From contig NZ_CP017481.1 in the NCBI RefSeq assembly GCF_002307355.1, forward strand, positions 1,674,001-1,738,000: 64,000 nt of DNA, read 5' to 3'. Source of the stretch: Pectobacterium polaris (GTDB lineage Bacteria > Pseudomonadota > Gammaproteobacteria > Enterobacterales > Enterobacteriaceae). Below, in pieces: positions 1-8,704 of this stretch (the stretch's first letter is position 1; every line of letters starts with the position of its first letter). The notes beneath the pieces were generated by a model, which made no database searches, had not been told where the DNA came from, and saw only the letters and a program-made list of their open reading frames with translations. The position numbers were made by a program, and so were the translations under genes.

Positions 1-224
1 ACTGGTAATGGATTGTTTTAAGTGAAAGCGGGTTGTTAAATATTGTTTTAATAAATGTTTTTATTTTTAATGTGAGAAAACTATATTTCACAAATAGGGA
101 AAATAAAATGTGATAGCCATCAATAATCGATAATTATTTATATGGTTAACAATACTTGTATGTAACAGGATTCATTAATTAAATGACAAGATATTTCTTT
201 TTTATCTCTTCAAAATAATGACGC

Positions 225-245
225 AGCGGTAATGTTATTACCGCT
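225..245 (-). terminator. Hairpin downstream of rhaM, probable rhaBADM terminator
   Basis: A perfect 9-bp stem (AGCGGTAAT / ATTACCGCT) with a 3-base loop lies about 30 bp after the rhaM stop. On the minus strand it is followed by a T-rich stretch (TCATTATTTTG) rather than a clean T run, so termination may be weak. Positions 1-224 are very AT-rich and I see no gene there. Confidence 0.5.
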
Positions 246-274
246 ACGCGATGATGCTTGGCTCAGAGGATGCC

Positions 275-589
275 TTAGTCCAGATAGAACACCGGTTCCA
301 GTGCATCGCTAACCGGGCTGTTATCTGGATTGGCGGGCATGACGTCGCTCATGTGTTTCCACCAGCGCTGACAGACATCCGTTTGTGCAATCGCTTCCCA
401 GCGTGCTTCGGATTCGACCTCGACATAGCCGAACAGCAGATTGCGCTGCTTATCCAGAAAAATGCTGTAGTGGTGCGCCCCGTGGTTCTTGAGTACCTCG
501 GCCAGTTCCGGCCAGATAGGATTGTGGCGACGCTGATATTCATCGTGACTGCCAGGAAAAACTGACATCACAAAAGCCTTACGCAACAT
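275..589 (-). CDS. rhaM: L-rhamnose mutarotase RhaM
   Basis: Interconverts the alpha and beta anomers of L-rhamnose so that the isomerase receives its preferred form; cytoplasmic. The 104-residue product has the E. coli RhaM length and its typical segments: RKAFVM near the start, [17 protein letters not shown] ([11 protein letters not shown]), and [11 protein letters not shown] near the end. An in-frame ATG 23 codons upstream exists, but the start at 589 fits the family and leaves a normal gap after rhaD. It is last in the rhaB-rhaA-rhaD-rhaM operon, 68 bp after the rhaD stop, and is presumably driven from the RhaS-activated promoter in front of rhaB. Identification by recalled family sequence; high confidence. 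Confidence 0.93.
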   Translation of the reverse strand: MLRKAFVMSVFPGSHDEYQRRHNPIWPELAEVLKNHGAHHYSIFLDKQRNLLFGYVEVESEARWEAIAQTDVCQRWWKHMSDVMPANPDNSPVSDALEPVFYLD

Positions 590-657
590 GGATGAAATCC
601 CCCGTAGTCGTTGGCAGAACGCCACGGCGGTGAGGCCGTGGCTATTTGAGGCGTGCA

Positions 658-1482
658 CTACACGCGCAGCGCGGCTTCCATTGGCGTGACGCCGAAACGT
701 TTACCCAATGCGATCAGCTCTTCGGTCGAGATCGTTTGTTTCTTACCGCCCATTGATATCACTTTCACCATCACTTCGGCGGATTTCTCTGCGGTATCGA
801 TCAGGCCGAAGGCTTCATCCAGCGTCGGGCCGGTGCCGAAGATGCCGTGGAATGGCCATAGTACCAGCGAATGGCGCTTCATTTGTTCGGAGGTGGCATC
901 GCCAATGGCATCGGTGCCCGGCACCATCCACGGCACAATCCCCACGCCGTCCGGGAAGACGACCAGACACTCCGTGCTGCCTTCCCACAGTTCACGGGTG
1001 AATTTAGCGGTATCCAGCTCCAGCACATAGCTCAAGGCGATCAGGTTGGTCGCGTGGCAGTGCATGATGACGCGGTCGCGCCCGTGAGTGACGCCCATAC
1101 GGACAATGTGCGACTGGAAATGCGAAGCCAGTTCAGAAGTCGGCAGGCCGCCGTTGGTGAGCCCCCAGAAAATGCGATAGCCTTTACCGTCGCTATCGAC
1201 CTGCAACACCACCAGTGAATCAGCTGGATCCAACTGCACGTTGCGAAAAAATTTGCCGGAGCCGGTGACGATAAACCAGCAGTCTGCCAGCGCAGGCATT
1301 GGTTGTGAAAGTGCTTCATGGCGCGGCTGTGGATAGAAATCGCTTTCATAAGGCGTCACATCCTCAGCCGTCAGGCGCAGGCTGACGTTACCGCCGTTAC
1401 GTTCGTCCCAGCCTTTGAGCCACATGTCGCTGGTGGCTTTAATCATTCCCTGTACAAACCAGGAAGAGAGAATTGCTTGCAT
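658..1482 (-). CDS. rhaD: Rhamnulose-1-phosphate aldolase RhaD
   Basis: Class II zinc aldolase that splits L-rhamnulose 1-phosphate into dihydroxyacetone phosphate and L-lactaldehyde, the last dedicated step of rhamnose breakdown. With the ATG at 1482 the product is 274 residues, the E. coli length, and the known active-site residues fall at the same numbers: Glu117 in PTSEL, and His141 and His143 in IMHCHATN, with a further His in LWPFHG. A longer in-frame start 28 codons upstream would run into rhaA and is rejected. The ATG lies 5 nt after the rhaA stop, so the two are translationally close. Third gene of the rhaBADM operon. Confidence 0.95.
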   Translation of the reverse strand: MQAILSSWFVQGMIKATSDMWLKGWDERNGGNVSLRLTAEDVTPYESDFYPQPRHEALSQPMPALADCWFIVTGSGKFFRNVQLDPADSLVVLQVDSDGKGYRIFWGLTNGGLPTSELASHFQSHIVRMGVTHGRDRVIMHCHATNLIALSYVLELDTAKFTRELWEGSTECLVVFPDGVGIVPWMVPGTDAIGDATSEQMKRHSLVLWPFHGIFGTGPTLDEAFGLIDTAEKSAEVMVKVISMGGKKQTISTEELIALGKRFGVTPMEAALRV

Positions 1483-1486
1483 AGTC

Positions 1487-2748
1487 TTACCCTTGACGTT
1501 GAGTGAGGATGGTTTCTTCATACTGACGCACCTGTTGCAGCCATTCGCTGCCCGGGATGACGTCATGACGCTGGCAGTAGTGTTCCCACACGGCCTGCCA
1601 CGGCAGTGATTTTTGCTCTTCCAGCAGAGCCAGACGCGCGGTGTAATCGCCGTTTTGTTCCAGTGTGCGCAGCGTTTCCGTAGGTTCCAGCAGCGCGCGC
1701 AGCAGGGCTTTCTTCATATTGCGGGTGCCGATGACCCAGGCGGCGATACGGTTGATCGAGGCATCAAAGAAATCGAGCCCGATATGCACGCGGTTAAGCA
1801 GCTTATGGCGCACGATTTCGTGTGCGATGGCCTGCGTTTCGTCGTCCAGCAACACCACATGGTCGCTGTCCCAGCGTACCGGGCGGCTAACGTGCAGCAG
1901 CAGGCGCGGGACGTACAGAATCGCGCTGGAAATCTTGTCGGAAATCACTTCGGTTGGGTGGAAGTGTCCGGCATCCAGACAGAGCGCGGTGCCGCGGCTG
2001 GCTGCGTAGCCAAGGCAGAATTCGCTGGAGCCGACGGTAAAACTTTCCGCGCCGATCCCGAACAGCTTACTTTCCACCGCGTCGATATGATGTGCCTGAT
2101 CGAGCGGTTCGGCGATGACTTCATCCAGCGCGCTCAGCAGCCGCTGGCGGAATGCCAGACGATCGATGGTCAAGTCTTTCATGCCGTCCGGCACCCAGAT
2201 ATTCATTACGGACGGCGTGCCGAGTTCGCGCCCGAAGTAGGCGGAAATCCGGCGGCTAGCCTGACAGTGTTCAATCCAGAAACGGCGTACTTTTTCGTCT
2301 GGATGCGACAGGGTAAAGCCGTCCGCGCTCAGCGGATGAGAAAAGCAGGTCGGGTTAAAATCCAGTCCGAGCTGGTGGCGTTTGGCCCATGCAACCCAGG
2401 TGCTGAAATGCTCGGGGCAATCTCGTTACGGGCGACGGGCTGTGCAGATTCCAGATAGATGGCGTGCAGGTTCAGCCGTTTAGGACCTGGGATCAGCGCA
2501 AAGGCCTGTTCCAGATCGGCACGCAGTTCATTCGGCGTGCTCGCCTTACCGGGGTAATTGCCAGTGGCCTGAATACCGCCGGTTAATGGCCCGCCAGTGT
2601 TCTCGAATCCGGCTACATCATCGCCCTGCCAGCAGTGCATTGACACCGGAATCTGGTCGAGCTGTTCCAGCACGGCCTCTACGTCAACATTTAGGCTGGC
2701 ATAACGTGCTTTTGCCAACTGCCAGGCAGCTTCAATTGGTGTGCTCAT
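1487..2748 (-). pseudogene. rhaA: L-rhamnose isomerase RhaA, interrupted by a single-base frameshift
   Basis: L-rhamnose isomerase converts L-rhamnose to L-rhamnulose using Mn2+/Co2+. The first ~113 codons (from 2748) read as normal RhaA ([43 protein letters not shown], then NEIAP), after which the frame goes wrong. The rest reads normally one frame over through [28 protein letters not shown] and [12 protein letters not shown] to the end. The break is at the G run 2414-2417 (C run on the coding strand), where one extra base would restore an uninterrupted gene of 420 residues with no other stop, essentially E. coli length (419). The start overlaps the rhaB stop by 4 nt. It is either a recent inactivating mutation or a consensus error in a homopolymer; the flanking operon is intact, which favours error or very recent loss. 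Confidence 0.9.
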
Positions 2749-4235
2749 TGCGTAGTCTCCTTTTTGCCCTGTGGGGCGGTTTCTGGCTGGCTGAGCGCCT
2801 GAAAACGACGCCAGTGCCCGGCAAAATCACTCTCCGCACGCGGGGTATAGCGATGCAGAGGGAAGTTATGAGTCAGTATGTGCCGGAATGCGGCAAGGTC
2901 GGCGACGGCGTCCAGCGCCATCAGTTGGCAGCCGATATTGCCAAGCGTCGAGGCTTCGACCGGCCCGGCCAGAACCGGAATCTGGCACACATCGGCGCAC
3001 AGTTGGTTCAGGAAGGCGTTCTGGCTGCCGCCGCCGACAATATGCAGTTGGCGGATTGGCGCGTGGCGCAGTTCGCCCAGTTCCAGTACCACCTGTCGGT
3101 AGAGCAGTGCGAGGCTGTCGAAGATGCAGCGTGCCAGTTCGGCATCGCTTTGGGGCACGGGCTGGCCGTGCTCACGGCAATAGTCACGGATCGCCTGATG
3201 CATGGACGGCGGATTGATAAAGCGATCGTCATTCGGGTTAATCAGACTGACGAAAGCGGGCAGGGCGGCGGCGGACTGAATCAGCGCGCCTAAGTCCTTG
3301 ATGTCACGCTCCTGACAAACGCGCTGTAGCAGCCACAGGCCCATGATGTTTTTCAGTACCCGATAGGTGCCATCCACGCCACCTTCGTTGGTGATATTGG
3401 CGGCCAGCGCCTGCGGGCTGTTAAACGGCGTGTCGCTCTCGATGCCCATTAGTGACCAGGTACCGGAGCTAAGGTAGGCGCTTTCGCGGCTCTGCAACGG
3501 CGCGCCGACCACCGCGCTGGCGGTGTCGTGCGTGGCGACGGCGGTGACGGGAATTTGCCGTCCGCTCGGCGCTGTCCAGTTCCCTACCGCGTGCCCCGGC
3601 TGCACCAGATCGCTCAACCAACGGTGCGGGATGCCCAGATAGTCCAGCAGTTCGCTGTCCCAGGTTTTCTTTTCCAGATTAAGCAGTTGGGTCGTGCTGG
3701 CATTGGTGTATTCGCAGACCCGATTCCCCGTAAGGCGATAGTGAAAATAGTCGGGAATCAGCAGCAGGTGTGCCACCTGATTCAGATCGTCAGATGATGT
3801 GTCACACAGCGCTTTAAGCTGGTACAGCGTATTAAATGGCAGGAACTGAATGCCGGTACGCTGATAGATCGCTTCACGCCCCAGTTCGGCAGTAACGGTC
3901 GCCATCACGCCGTCGGTGCGGTGGTCGCGATAGGAATACGGCAGGCCAACACGCTGCCCGTCCTTATCCAGCAGCACATAGTCCACGCCCCAGCTGTCGA
4001 TCCCGATGCTATCGGGGGTGATACCCATGGCATCGATTTGGTGTAATCCGGTGAGGATGTCGCCTTCCAGCGCGGCCAGATCCCACTGGTGATGGTTGTC
4101 CTGAAACACCAGCGTATTGCTGAAACGGTGAATTTCTTTCAGCGTCAGATGCTGCGTTGCGGTGTGCAAGGTTGCCAGCATGACCCGACCACTGGATGCA
4201 CCTAAATCCACCGCCACGATATTCTTCACCGCCAT
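2745..4235 (-). CDS. rhaB: Rhamnulokinase RhaB
   Basis: FGGY-family sugar kinase that phosphorylates L-rhamnulose at O1 with ATP. The 496-residue product (E. coli 489) begins with the actin-fold phosphate-binding segment [11 protein letters not shown], followed by [12 protein letters not shown] and, near residue 260, [11 protein letters not shown]; a second nucleotide-binding segment is [13 protein letters not shown]. The ATG at 4235 has a good ribosome site (AAGGAG) about 8 nt upstream. It is first in the rhaBADM operon and its stop overlaps the rhaA start (ATGA). Divergent from rhaS across a 336-bp regulatory region with a CRP site and RhaS half-sites at E. coli-like distances. High confidence. 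Confidence 0.96.
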   Translation of the reverse strand: MAVKNIVAVDLGASSGRVMLATLHTATQHLTLKEIHRFSNTLVFQDNHHQWDLAALEGDILTGLHQIDAMGITPDSIGIDSWGVDYVLLDKDGQRVGLPYSYRDHRTDGVMATVTAELGREAIYQRTGIQFLPFNTLYQLKALCDTSSDDLNQVAHLLLIPDYFHYRLTGNRVCEYTNASTTQLLNLEKKTWDSELLDYLGIPHRWLSDLVQPGHAVGNWTAPSGRQIPVTAVATHDTASAVVGAPLQSRESAYLSSGTWSLMGIESDTPFNSPQALAANITNEGGVDGTYRVLKNIMGLWLLQRVCQERDIKDLGALIQSAAALPAFVSLINPNDDRFINPPSMHQAIRDYCREHGQPVPQSDAELARCIFDSLALLYRQVVLELGELRHAPIRQLHIVGGGSQNAFLNQLCADVCQIPVLAGPVEASTLGNIGCQLMALDAVADLAAFRHILTHNFPLHRYTPRAESDFAGHWRRFQALSQPETAPQGKKETTQ

Positions 4236-4266
4236 AGCCGCACTCCTTAATTGTTAGATGTGTTGC

Positions 4267-4342
4267 AGTGTAAGGAGCGGTAACAGAAGCCACCTTCCGA
4301 TGAGTGCCATCTACAACAGGCGGTTGGCAAAATGACAAAGCT
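4267..4342 (-). promoter_or_regulatory. rhaB promoter with paired RhaS half-sites
   Basis: On the minus strand a 17-bp half-site (4293-4309, ending GGAAGG) is followed by exactly 20 bp and then the -10 hexamer TACACT (4272-4267). A second half-site lies at 4326-4342 (minus strand starts AGCTTT and ends TTTTGCC), with 16 bp between them. The same half-site, N20 and hexamer arrangement recurs in front of rhaT and, with TACCCT, in front of rhaS. E. coli rhaBAD has the same geometry. Sites were read by eye; protein assignment is inference from E. coli. Confidence 0.75.
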
Positions 4343-4345
4343 GAC

Positions 4346-4361
4346 CGTGAAAGGGCTCACA
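4346..4361. promoter_or_regulatory. CRP site for rhaBAD
   Basis: CGTGA-N6-TCACA differs from the CRP consensus at one core position. Its centre is about 92 bp upstream of the start point predicted from the rhaB -10 hexamer, matching the known -92.5 CRP position at E. coli rhaBAD. Confidence 0.75.
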
Positions 4362-4412
4362 ATCTGGGAAATTATTTAGGGAATAACCATGAAAAAATCA
4401 GGGAAAAGGCGG

Positions 4413-4428
4413 TGTGATCCTTACCACA
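4413..4428. promoter_or_regulatory. CRP site for rhaSR
   Basis: TGTGA-N6-CCACA has one core mismatch. Its centre lies about 112 bp upstream of the start point predicted from the rhaS -10 hexamer at 4521-4526, close to the -111.5 CRP position described for E. coli rhaSR. Confidence 0.7.
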
Positions 4429-4450
4429 CTTCAATCAATTAGGCGGTGCG

Positions 4451-4526
4451 ATCTTAAAAAAAGAGCAGCCAGATGGCGCGTGGGCGACGGTATTTGAAGG
4501 CCGGTCTTGTGGCTTCTGGCTACCCT
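4451..4526 (+). promoter_or_regulatory. rhaSR promoter with RhaR-type half-sites
   Basis: Half-sites at 4451-4467 (starts ATCTT) and 4484-4500 (ends TTGAAGG) are separated by 16 bp. After GAAGG come exactly 20 bp and the hexamer TACCCT (4521-4526). This repeats the layout at rhaB and rhaT. By analogy with E. coli the activator here should be RhaR. Confidence 0.6.
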
Positions 4527-4571
4527 TTTTCAAAGGCTGCACTTTTGCCAGAGGCTGAATGGAGAACTGAA

Positions 4572-5411
4572 ATGACGTTACTTCGTGGTGATGATTTTTT
4601 TACTTCGCGTGCCGTAACAGTTGCGGTGGAGCCGCGCACCCCACAAGCGGCGTTTCCTGAGCATTATCACGATTTCTGGGAAATTGTGCTGGTGGAGCAG
4701 GGCGCTGGCGTCCATGTATTTAACGATCAGCCCTATGCCCTGTGCAGCGGCTCGGTATTCTTCGTTCGCGATAACGATCGGCATCTGTTTGAAGACGTGG
4801 AAGGGCTGTGCCTGACCAACATGCTGTACCGCTCGCCGCGCGGATTCCGCTTCCTTTCCGATATCGCCGCCTTTTTGCCTTATGGCCCGAACGGCGAGTG
4901 GCAAGGGCAGTGGCAGGTGAATGCGGCGGGGATGCAGCAACTGAAGCAGTCGATGAACAGTCTGGCGGAACTGGCGCAGAGTGATGCACCGGAAGCGATT
5001 GCCGCCAGCGAGAGCCTGTTTCTGCACATTCTGGTGCAGTTGCGCCAGCACTGTTTCCAGACGCAGGCCAACGGCCCCGAGCGTCAGGGGGTACAGGCGC
5101 TGTTGGGCTGGCTGCAAAATAACTACAGCGAAGAGGTGAACTGGGGCAATCTGGCCGATCAGTTCTCGCTGCCGCTGCGTACGCTGCACCGTCAGCTCAA
5201 ACAACACACCGGTATGACGCCACAACGCTATCTGAATCGGTTAAGATTACTGGAGGCTCGTCGGCGGTTGCAGCAGAGTGATGATTCTATCACCACTATT
5301 GCGCACGCCTGTGGATTTAGCGACAGCAATCACTTCTCGACGCAATTCCGCAAGGCATTCTCGCAGGCACCTAAGTCACTGCGCCATCAGGCGTTTTCTC
5401 GTGAAGAGTAG
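4572..5411 (+). CDS. rhaS: Rhamnose-responsive activator RhaS (AraC family)
   Basis: AraC/XylS-family activator that binds L-rhamnose and switches on rhaBAD(M) and rhaT. The N-terminal cupin-like sensor domain contains PEHYHDFWEIVLVEQG and VRDNDRHLFE; the C-terminal double helix-turn-helix contains VNWGNLADQFSLPLRTLHRQ and ACGFSDSNHFSTQFRKAF. I use the ATG at 4572 (279 residues; E. coli RhaS 278) because it lines up with the E. coli start and has GGAG upstream. A start at 4473 would add 33 residues that overlap the putative promoter, and is rejected. Followed 24 bp later by rhaR, with which it forms an operon. Confidence 0.93.
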   Translation: MTLLRGDDFFTSRAVTVAVEPRTPQAAFPEHYHDFWEIVLVEQGAGVHVFNDQPYALCSGSVFFVRDNDRHLFEDVEGLCLTNMLYRSPRGFRFLSDIAAFLPYGPNGEWQGQWQVNAAGMQQLKQSMNSLAELAQSDAPEAIAASESLFLHILVQLRQHCFQTQANGPERQGVQALLGWLQNNYSEEVNWGNLADQFSLPLRTLHRQLKQHTGMTPQRYLNRLRLLEARRRLQQSDDSITTIAHACGFSDSNHFSTQFRKAFSQAPKSLRHQAFSREE

Positions 5412-5435
5412 GTAACGGCAACTGCGGGTGAGGGA

Positions 5436-6290
5436 ATGACGACAGTAATACGGGGTTTGAAATTACAGACTGAAGACTATTTCCTCACCGACAAGAATGC
5501 CGTGATGGTTGCCGAACGGCATCCGCAGCCCGTGTTTCCGCTACATCATCATGATTTCGACGAGCTGGTGATTGTCTGGCGTGGCAATGGCCTGCACCTC
5601 TGGAACGATGTGCCTTACCGCATTACTCGCGGCGATATGTTCTATGTCTCCGCGAACGATCGCCACAGCTATGAATCCGTCCACGGGCTCGAACTGGACA
5701 ACATTCTCTATATCCGCAATCGTCTGACGCTATCTGCCGATTGGCAAGCGTTGCTGCCGGGCGGGGAGCTTCCACAAAGCCAGCGCCACTGGTGTTTAGG
5801 CTCGGAAGGCATGGATACCATCCGCGAGAAGGTGGATGCGCTGACGCAGGAGTGTATGAAGTCAGATGCGCTGTCGCTGCAACTGAGTGAGGCGCTGCTG
5901 TTACAGATTGCTCTGCTGGCGGCGCGCTATCGTCACACGCCGGATAGTCCGCAACTGGCCGATGCGCATCAGTTGGATATGTTGATGAATGCCCTACGTG
6001 CCAGCATCGCGGCCCCGTTCCGCTTTGAAGCCTTCTGCGAACAGCACCACTTTAGCGCCCGCAGTTTACGTTCGCGCTTTAAAGAACAAACTGGCATGAG
6101 CGTGCCGCACTACCTGCGCCAGCTACGGCTATGCAAGGCGATGGAACTGCTGCGTTATGACCTGCAAACCATTGGCGACGTCGCCGCGCTGTGCGGTTTT
6201 GAAGACAGCAACTACTTCTCCGTGGTGTTCCATCAGGCGTTCGGCGTCTCACCCAGCGCCTACCGCCAGCGCTTCCTGAATGTGGAGTGA
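5436..6290 (+). CDS. rhaR: Rhamnose-responsive activator RhaR (AraC family)
   Basis: AraC-family activator of the rhaSR operon. The 284-residue product has an N-terminal sugar-sensing cupin domain (LHHHDFDELVIVWRGNG; VSANDRHSYESV) and a C-terminal AraC helix-turn-helix pair (FCEQHHFSARSLRSRFKEQTG; CGFEDSNYFSVVFHQAFGVSP). It is about the E. coli RhaR length (282) and directly follows rhaS. In E. coli rhaT lies next to rhaR; here a toxin-antitoxin pair and an ABC operon follow instead. High confidence from context and length. Confidence 0.92.
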   Translation: MTTVIRGLKLQTEDYFLTDKNAVMVAERHPQPVFPLHHHDFDELVIVWRGNGLHLWNDVPYRITRGDMFYVSANDRHSYESVHGLELDNILYIRNRLTLSADWQALLPGGELPQSQRHWCLGSEGMDTIREKVDALTQECMKSDALSLQLSEALLLQIALLAARYRHTPDSPQLADAHQLDMLMNALRASIAAPFRFEAFCEQHHFSARSLRSRFKEQTGMSVPHYLRQLRLCKAMELLRYDLQTIGDVAALCGFEDSNYFSVVFHQAFGVSPSAYRQRFLNVE

Positions 6291-6307
6291 CACCCGCATC
6301 GTTCAGA

Positions 6308-6340
6308 GTTAATATCATTGGTGACACCAATGATATTAAC
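6308..6340. promoter_or_regulatory. Perfect 33-bp palindrome, operator of the toxin-antitoxin pair
   Basis: Two 16-bp arms (left arm GTTAATATCATTGGTG) are exact reverse complements around a single central base at 6324. The palindrome ends 11 bp before the antitoxin ATG. Ribbon-helix-helix antitoxins autoregulate through such inverted repeats, so this is the likely operator; the AT-rich arms may also contain the -10 element. Confidence 0.85.
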
Positions 6341-6351
6341 CGGAGCACATC

Positions 6352-6642
6352 ATGGCTGACACGCCACGCCAAACCACGACGCTGCGCATCGATCAGGACA
6401 TTAAAGAACGACTGAAAACGTTGGCCGATGACCTCCATAGCTCAGCCCATGCGCTGATGCTGGAAGCCATTGCCGAATACGTGGAGCGCGAAGAAAAACG
6501 CAGTCAGTACCGTAAAGAGGCGCTGGCCGCGTGGGAGGAATACCAGAACACTGGCGAACACATCACCGCAGATGAGACTGTCACCTGGTTAGAATCCTGG
6601 GGTTCTGGGCATGAACAGGATGCGCCTGCATGCCACAAGTGA
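6352..6642 (+). CDS. CopG/RHH-family antitoxin of a type II toxin-antitoxin pair
   Basis: A 96-residue protein with an N-terminal ribbon-helix-helix: a short beta strand (TTTLRIDQDIKERLKTLAD) then two helices ending in ALMLEAIAEYVEREEKR. The acidic C-terminal half is the expected toxin-neutralising tail. The stop overlaps the toxin start by 13 nt, so translation is coupled with antitoxin first. A perfect palindrome directly upstream fits autorepression by the RHH domain. I do not recognise a named E. coli family; ParD- or RelB-like RHH is the closest description. Confidence 0.85.
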   Translation: MADTPRQTTTLRIDQDIKERLKTLADDLHSSAHALMLEAIAEYVEREEKRSQYRKEALAAWEEYQNTGEHITADETVTWLESWGSGHEQDAPACHK

Positions 6643-6935
6643 TTGTTTCAGAACGCGCGAGGCGTGATTTGCAGCGTCTGCAGGATTTTCTAAAAAACAA
6701 AAATGCGCTGGCTGCGAAAAAGGCCGCTGAAGTTTTGATTCGGGGCATTCGTCAGTTAGAAGCGCTGCCGAATATCGGGCGACCAGTTGAACATCTCCCT
6801 CTTGAATATCAGGAACTGGTGATCGAATTCGGCAGCAGCGGGTACGTGATGCTTTACCGCCATGATGAACTGACAGACAGAGTGGTGATACTAACCGTCA
6901 AGCATCAAAAAGAAGCGGGTTACCAAAACCCTTAA
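6630..6935 (+). CDS. ParE/RelE-superfamily toxin
   Basis: A 101-residue basic protein of the ParE/RelE fold, recognisable from ARRDLQRLQDFL near the start, the segment LEALPNIGRPVEHLP, and the C-terminal strand pair YVMLYRHDELTDRVVILTVKHQKEAGY. The IGRP segment followed by YRxxxxxxxVxIL(T)VxHxxE is typical of ParE-type toxins (gyrase poisons), but RelE-type mRNA interferases share the fold, so the target is not settled. It overlaps the antitoxin gene by 13 nt. The gene sits between rhaR and an unrelated ABC operon, as expected of a mobile module. Confidence 0.82.
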   Translation: MPQVIVSERARRDLQRLQDFLKNKNALAAKKAAEVLIRGIRQLEALPNIGRPVEHLPLEYQELVIEFGSSGYVMLYRHDELTDRVVILTVKHQKEAGYQNP

Positions 6936-6994
6936 TACTGTCCTCTGAGATTACCCATTCGCCAAATTCAGCGGGCCACTACACGTCAATAGCG

Positions 6995-8704
6995 CTATTC
7001 CGCTACGGTCGAGAGCAGCAGGCGCGTGTAAGGGTGCTGCGGCTGATTGAAGATCTGCTCGACCGGCCCTGTTTCTACGATATCCCCGTCTTTCATGACC
7101 GCGATGCGGTGGCTCATATGCTGTACCACGCCTAGATCGTGGGAGATGAACAGCATCGTCAGCCCCAGTTGGCGCTGTAACGCCACCAGCAAATCCAACA
7201 CCTGTGCCTGTGTGGTGACGTCCAGTGCCGATACCGGTTCGTCGCAGATCAGAATCTCGGGTTCTGAAGCCAGCGCCTGTGCGATGGAGACGCGCTGACG
7301 TTGCCCGCCGGACAGCGCCGTTGGGCGGCGGCTCAGTAGGTCGGGCGTCAAGCCGACATACTCGAGCAGCGTCAGAATGCGCCGCTGTTTCTCATCGTCG
7401 CTCAAATCGCGGCGCAAGCGCAGCGGCTGATTCAGAATCTGGGCGACGGTAAATTGCGGATCGAACGAGCTAAGCGGATCCTGTGTGATCGTCTGAATAC
7501 GCGCGCGTAGCGGTCGGCGCTCGCGTTCCGTTAATGTGCTCCAGGCATTGTCCGCGAGTCGGACTTCGCCGCTGTCCGGCTTTTGCAGCGCCAGAATGAC
7601 TTTGCCCAGCGTGGTTTTCCCCGAACCGGATTCCCCGACGATGCCCAGCGTTTCGCCGCGTTTGATCTGGAGAGAAACCTGATTGACGGCCTGCATTCGG
7701 CTGCCGTCCGGGCGCTTGAACGACACGGCAATGCGATCCGCCGTGAGTGCAATGGCGTCGTCGGTGTTGGTGTGATCGGCTGCCAAAGAAGCGGGTGACG
7801 GTGCAATGCCGTTCTGTAACGGGTCGGCACCAGCCAGCCATTTTCCACGTGTAGATGCGGTCGGGATCGCCGCCAGCAGCTTGCGGGTATAGGGATGTGT
7901 TGGCGCTGATAGGATCTGCCGCGCCTCACCGCCTTCTACCAGCGATCCTTGCTGCATCACGATAACGCGATCGGCCACCTCTGCGACGACAGCAAGATCG
8001 TGAGTGATCAGTAAAACGCCGTGCCCTGCCTGCGCCAATGCCGTGAAGACTTTCAACACCTGCTTTTGCACCGTGGCATCCAGCGCGGTGGTGGGTTCAT
8101 CGGCAATCAGCAGCTGTGGGCCCGCAGCCAACGCGGAAGCGATAAGCGCACGCTGACGCAGCCCGCCGGACAGTTCATGCGGATACTGCGCCGCGCGATT
8201 CTCTGGATCGGGAATGCCCGCCTTTGCCAGGAGTTCGGCAACGCGTGCGGGAACCTGTTGGCGAGGCAATAGGCGATGGGTCAGAATCGGCTCGGCGACT
8301 TCCTGCCCGATCTTACGCAGCGGGTCGAGAGACACTAGCGCATCCTGCAAAACAAAGCCGATTTCACGGCCGCGAATCGCCCGCCAGTCCCGGTCGGTCA
8401 GATAGCGTAAATCACACAGGCTGCCGTCATGGCGCGTGAGCTCAATCGCGTTTGCCTGTACGTCAACATTTTCACCAGCCAGACCCACCAGCGTGCGAGC
8501 GGTGACGGATTTCCCTGAACCCGATTCGCCGACCAGCGCCAGAATTTCTCCGGCATTCACCTGAAATGAAAGGTTTTTAACCGAACGAACGGGGCCGAAA
8601 GGGCTGGGAAAAGTCACGCTCAGGCCGTCTACGCGCAGCAGCGGCGTCTTTGCGGACGTTTCTGAAGATGAATGAGAGGGGTGAGAATGTGTGTTCAGGC
8701 TCAT
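6995..8704 (-). CDS. Peptide/nickel-type ABC transporter, fused double ATPase subunit
   Basis: Energises import of an oligopeptide-like substrate. The 569-residue protein contains two complete ABC ATPase halves in one chain, as in GsiA and YejF: each has a Walker A (GESGSGKS), a signature (LSGGLRQR in the first half, LSGGQRQR in the second) and a Walker B (LLIADEPTTALD and ILICDEPVSALD). The ATG at 8704 overlaps the stop of the upstream permease (ATGA); an earlier in-frame start 34 codons upstream would lie inside the permease gene and is rejected. Last gene of a four-gene operon. The substrate cannot be read from the sequence. Confidence 0.9.
   Translation of the reverse strand: MSLNTHSHPSHSSSETSAKTPLLRVDGLSVTFPSPFGPVRSVKNLSFQVNAGEILALVGESGSGKSVTARTLVGLAGENVDVQANAIELTRHDGSLCDLRYLTDRDWRAIRGREIGFVLQDALVSLDPLRKIGQEVAEPILTHRLLPRQQVPARVAELLAKAGIPDPENRAAQYPHELSGGLRQRALIASALAAGPQLLIADEPTTALDATVQKQVLKVFTALAQAGHGVLLITHDLAVVAEVADRVIVMQQGSLVEGGEARQILSAPTHPYTRKLLAAIPTASTRGKWLAGADPLQNGIAPSPASLAADHTNTDDAIALTADRIAVSFKRPDGSRMQAVNQVSLQIKRGETLGIVGESGSGKTTLGKVILALQKPDSGEVRLADNAWSTLTERERRPLRARIQTITQDPLSSFDPQFTVAQILNQPLRLRRDLSDDEKQRRILTLLEYVGLTPDLLSRRPTALSGGQRQRVSIAQALASEPEILICDEPVSALDVTTQAQVLDLLVALQRQLGLTMLFISHDLGVVQHMSHRIAVMKDGDIVETGPVEQIFNQPQHPYTRLLLSTVAE

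Noticed and set aside
2586..3293. A 235-residue plus-strand open frame.
   Set aside because: Antisense to rhaA and rhaB, which are clearly real; Arg/Gln-rich composition is typical of a shadow frame.
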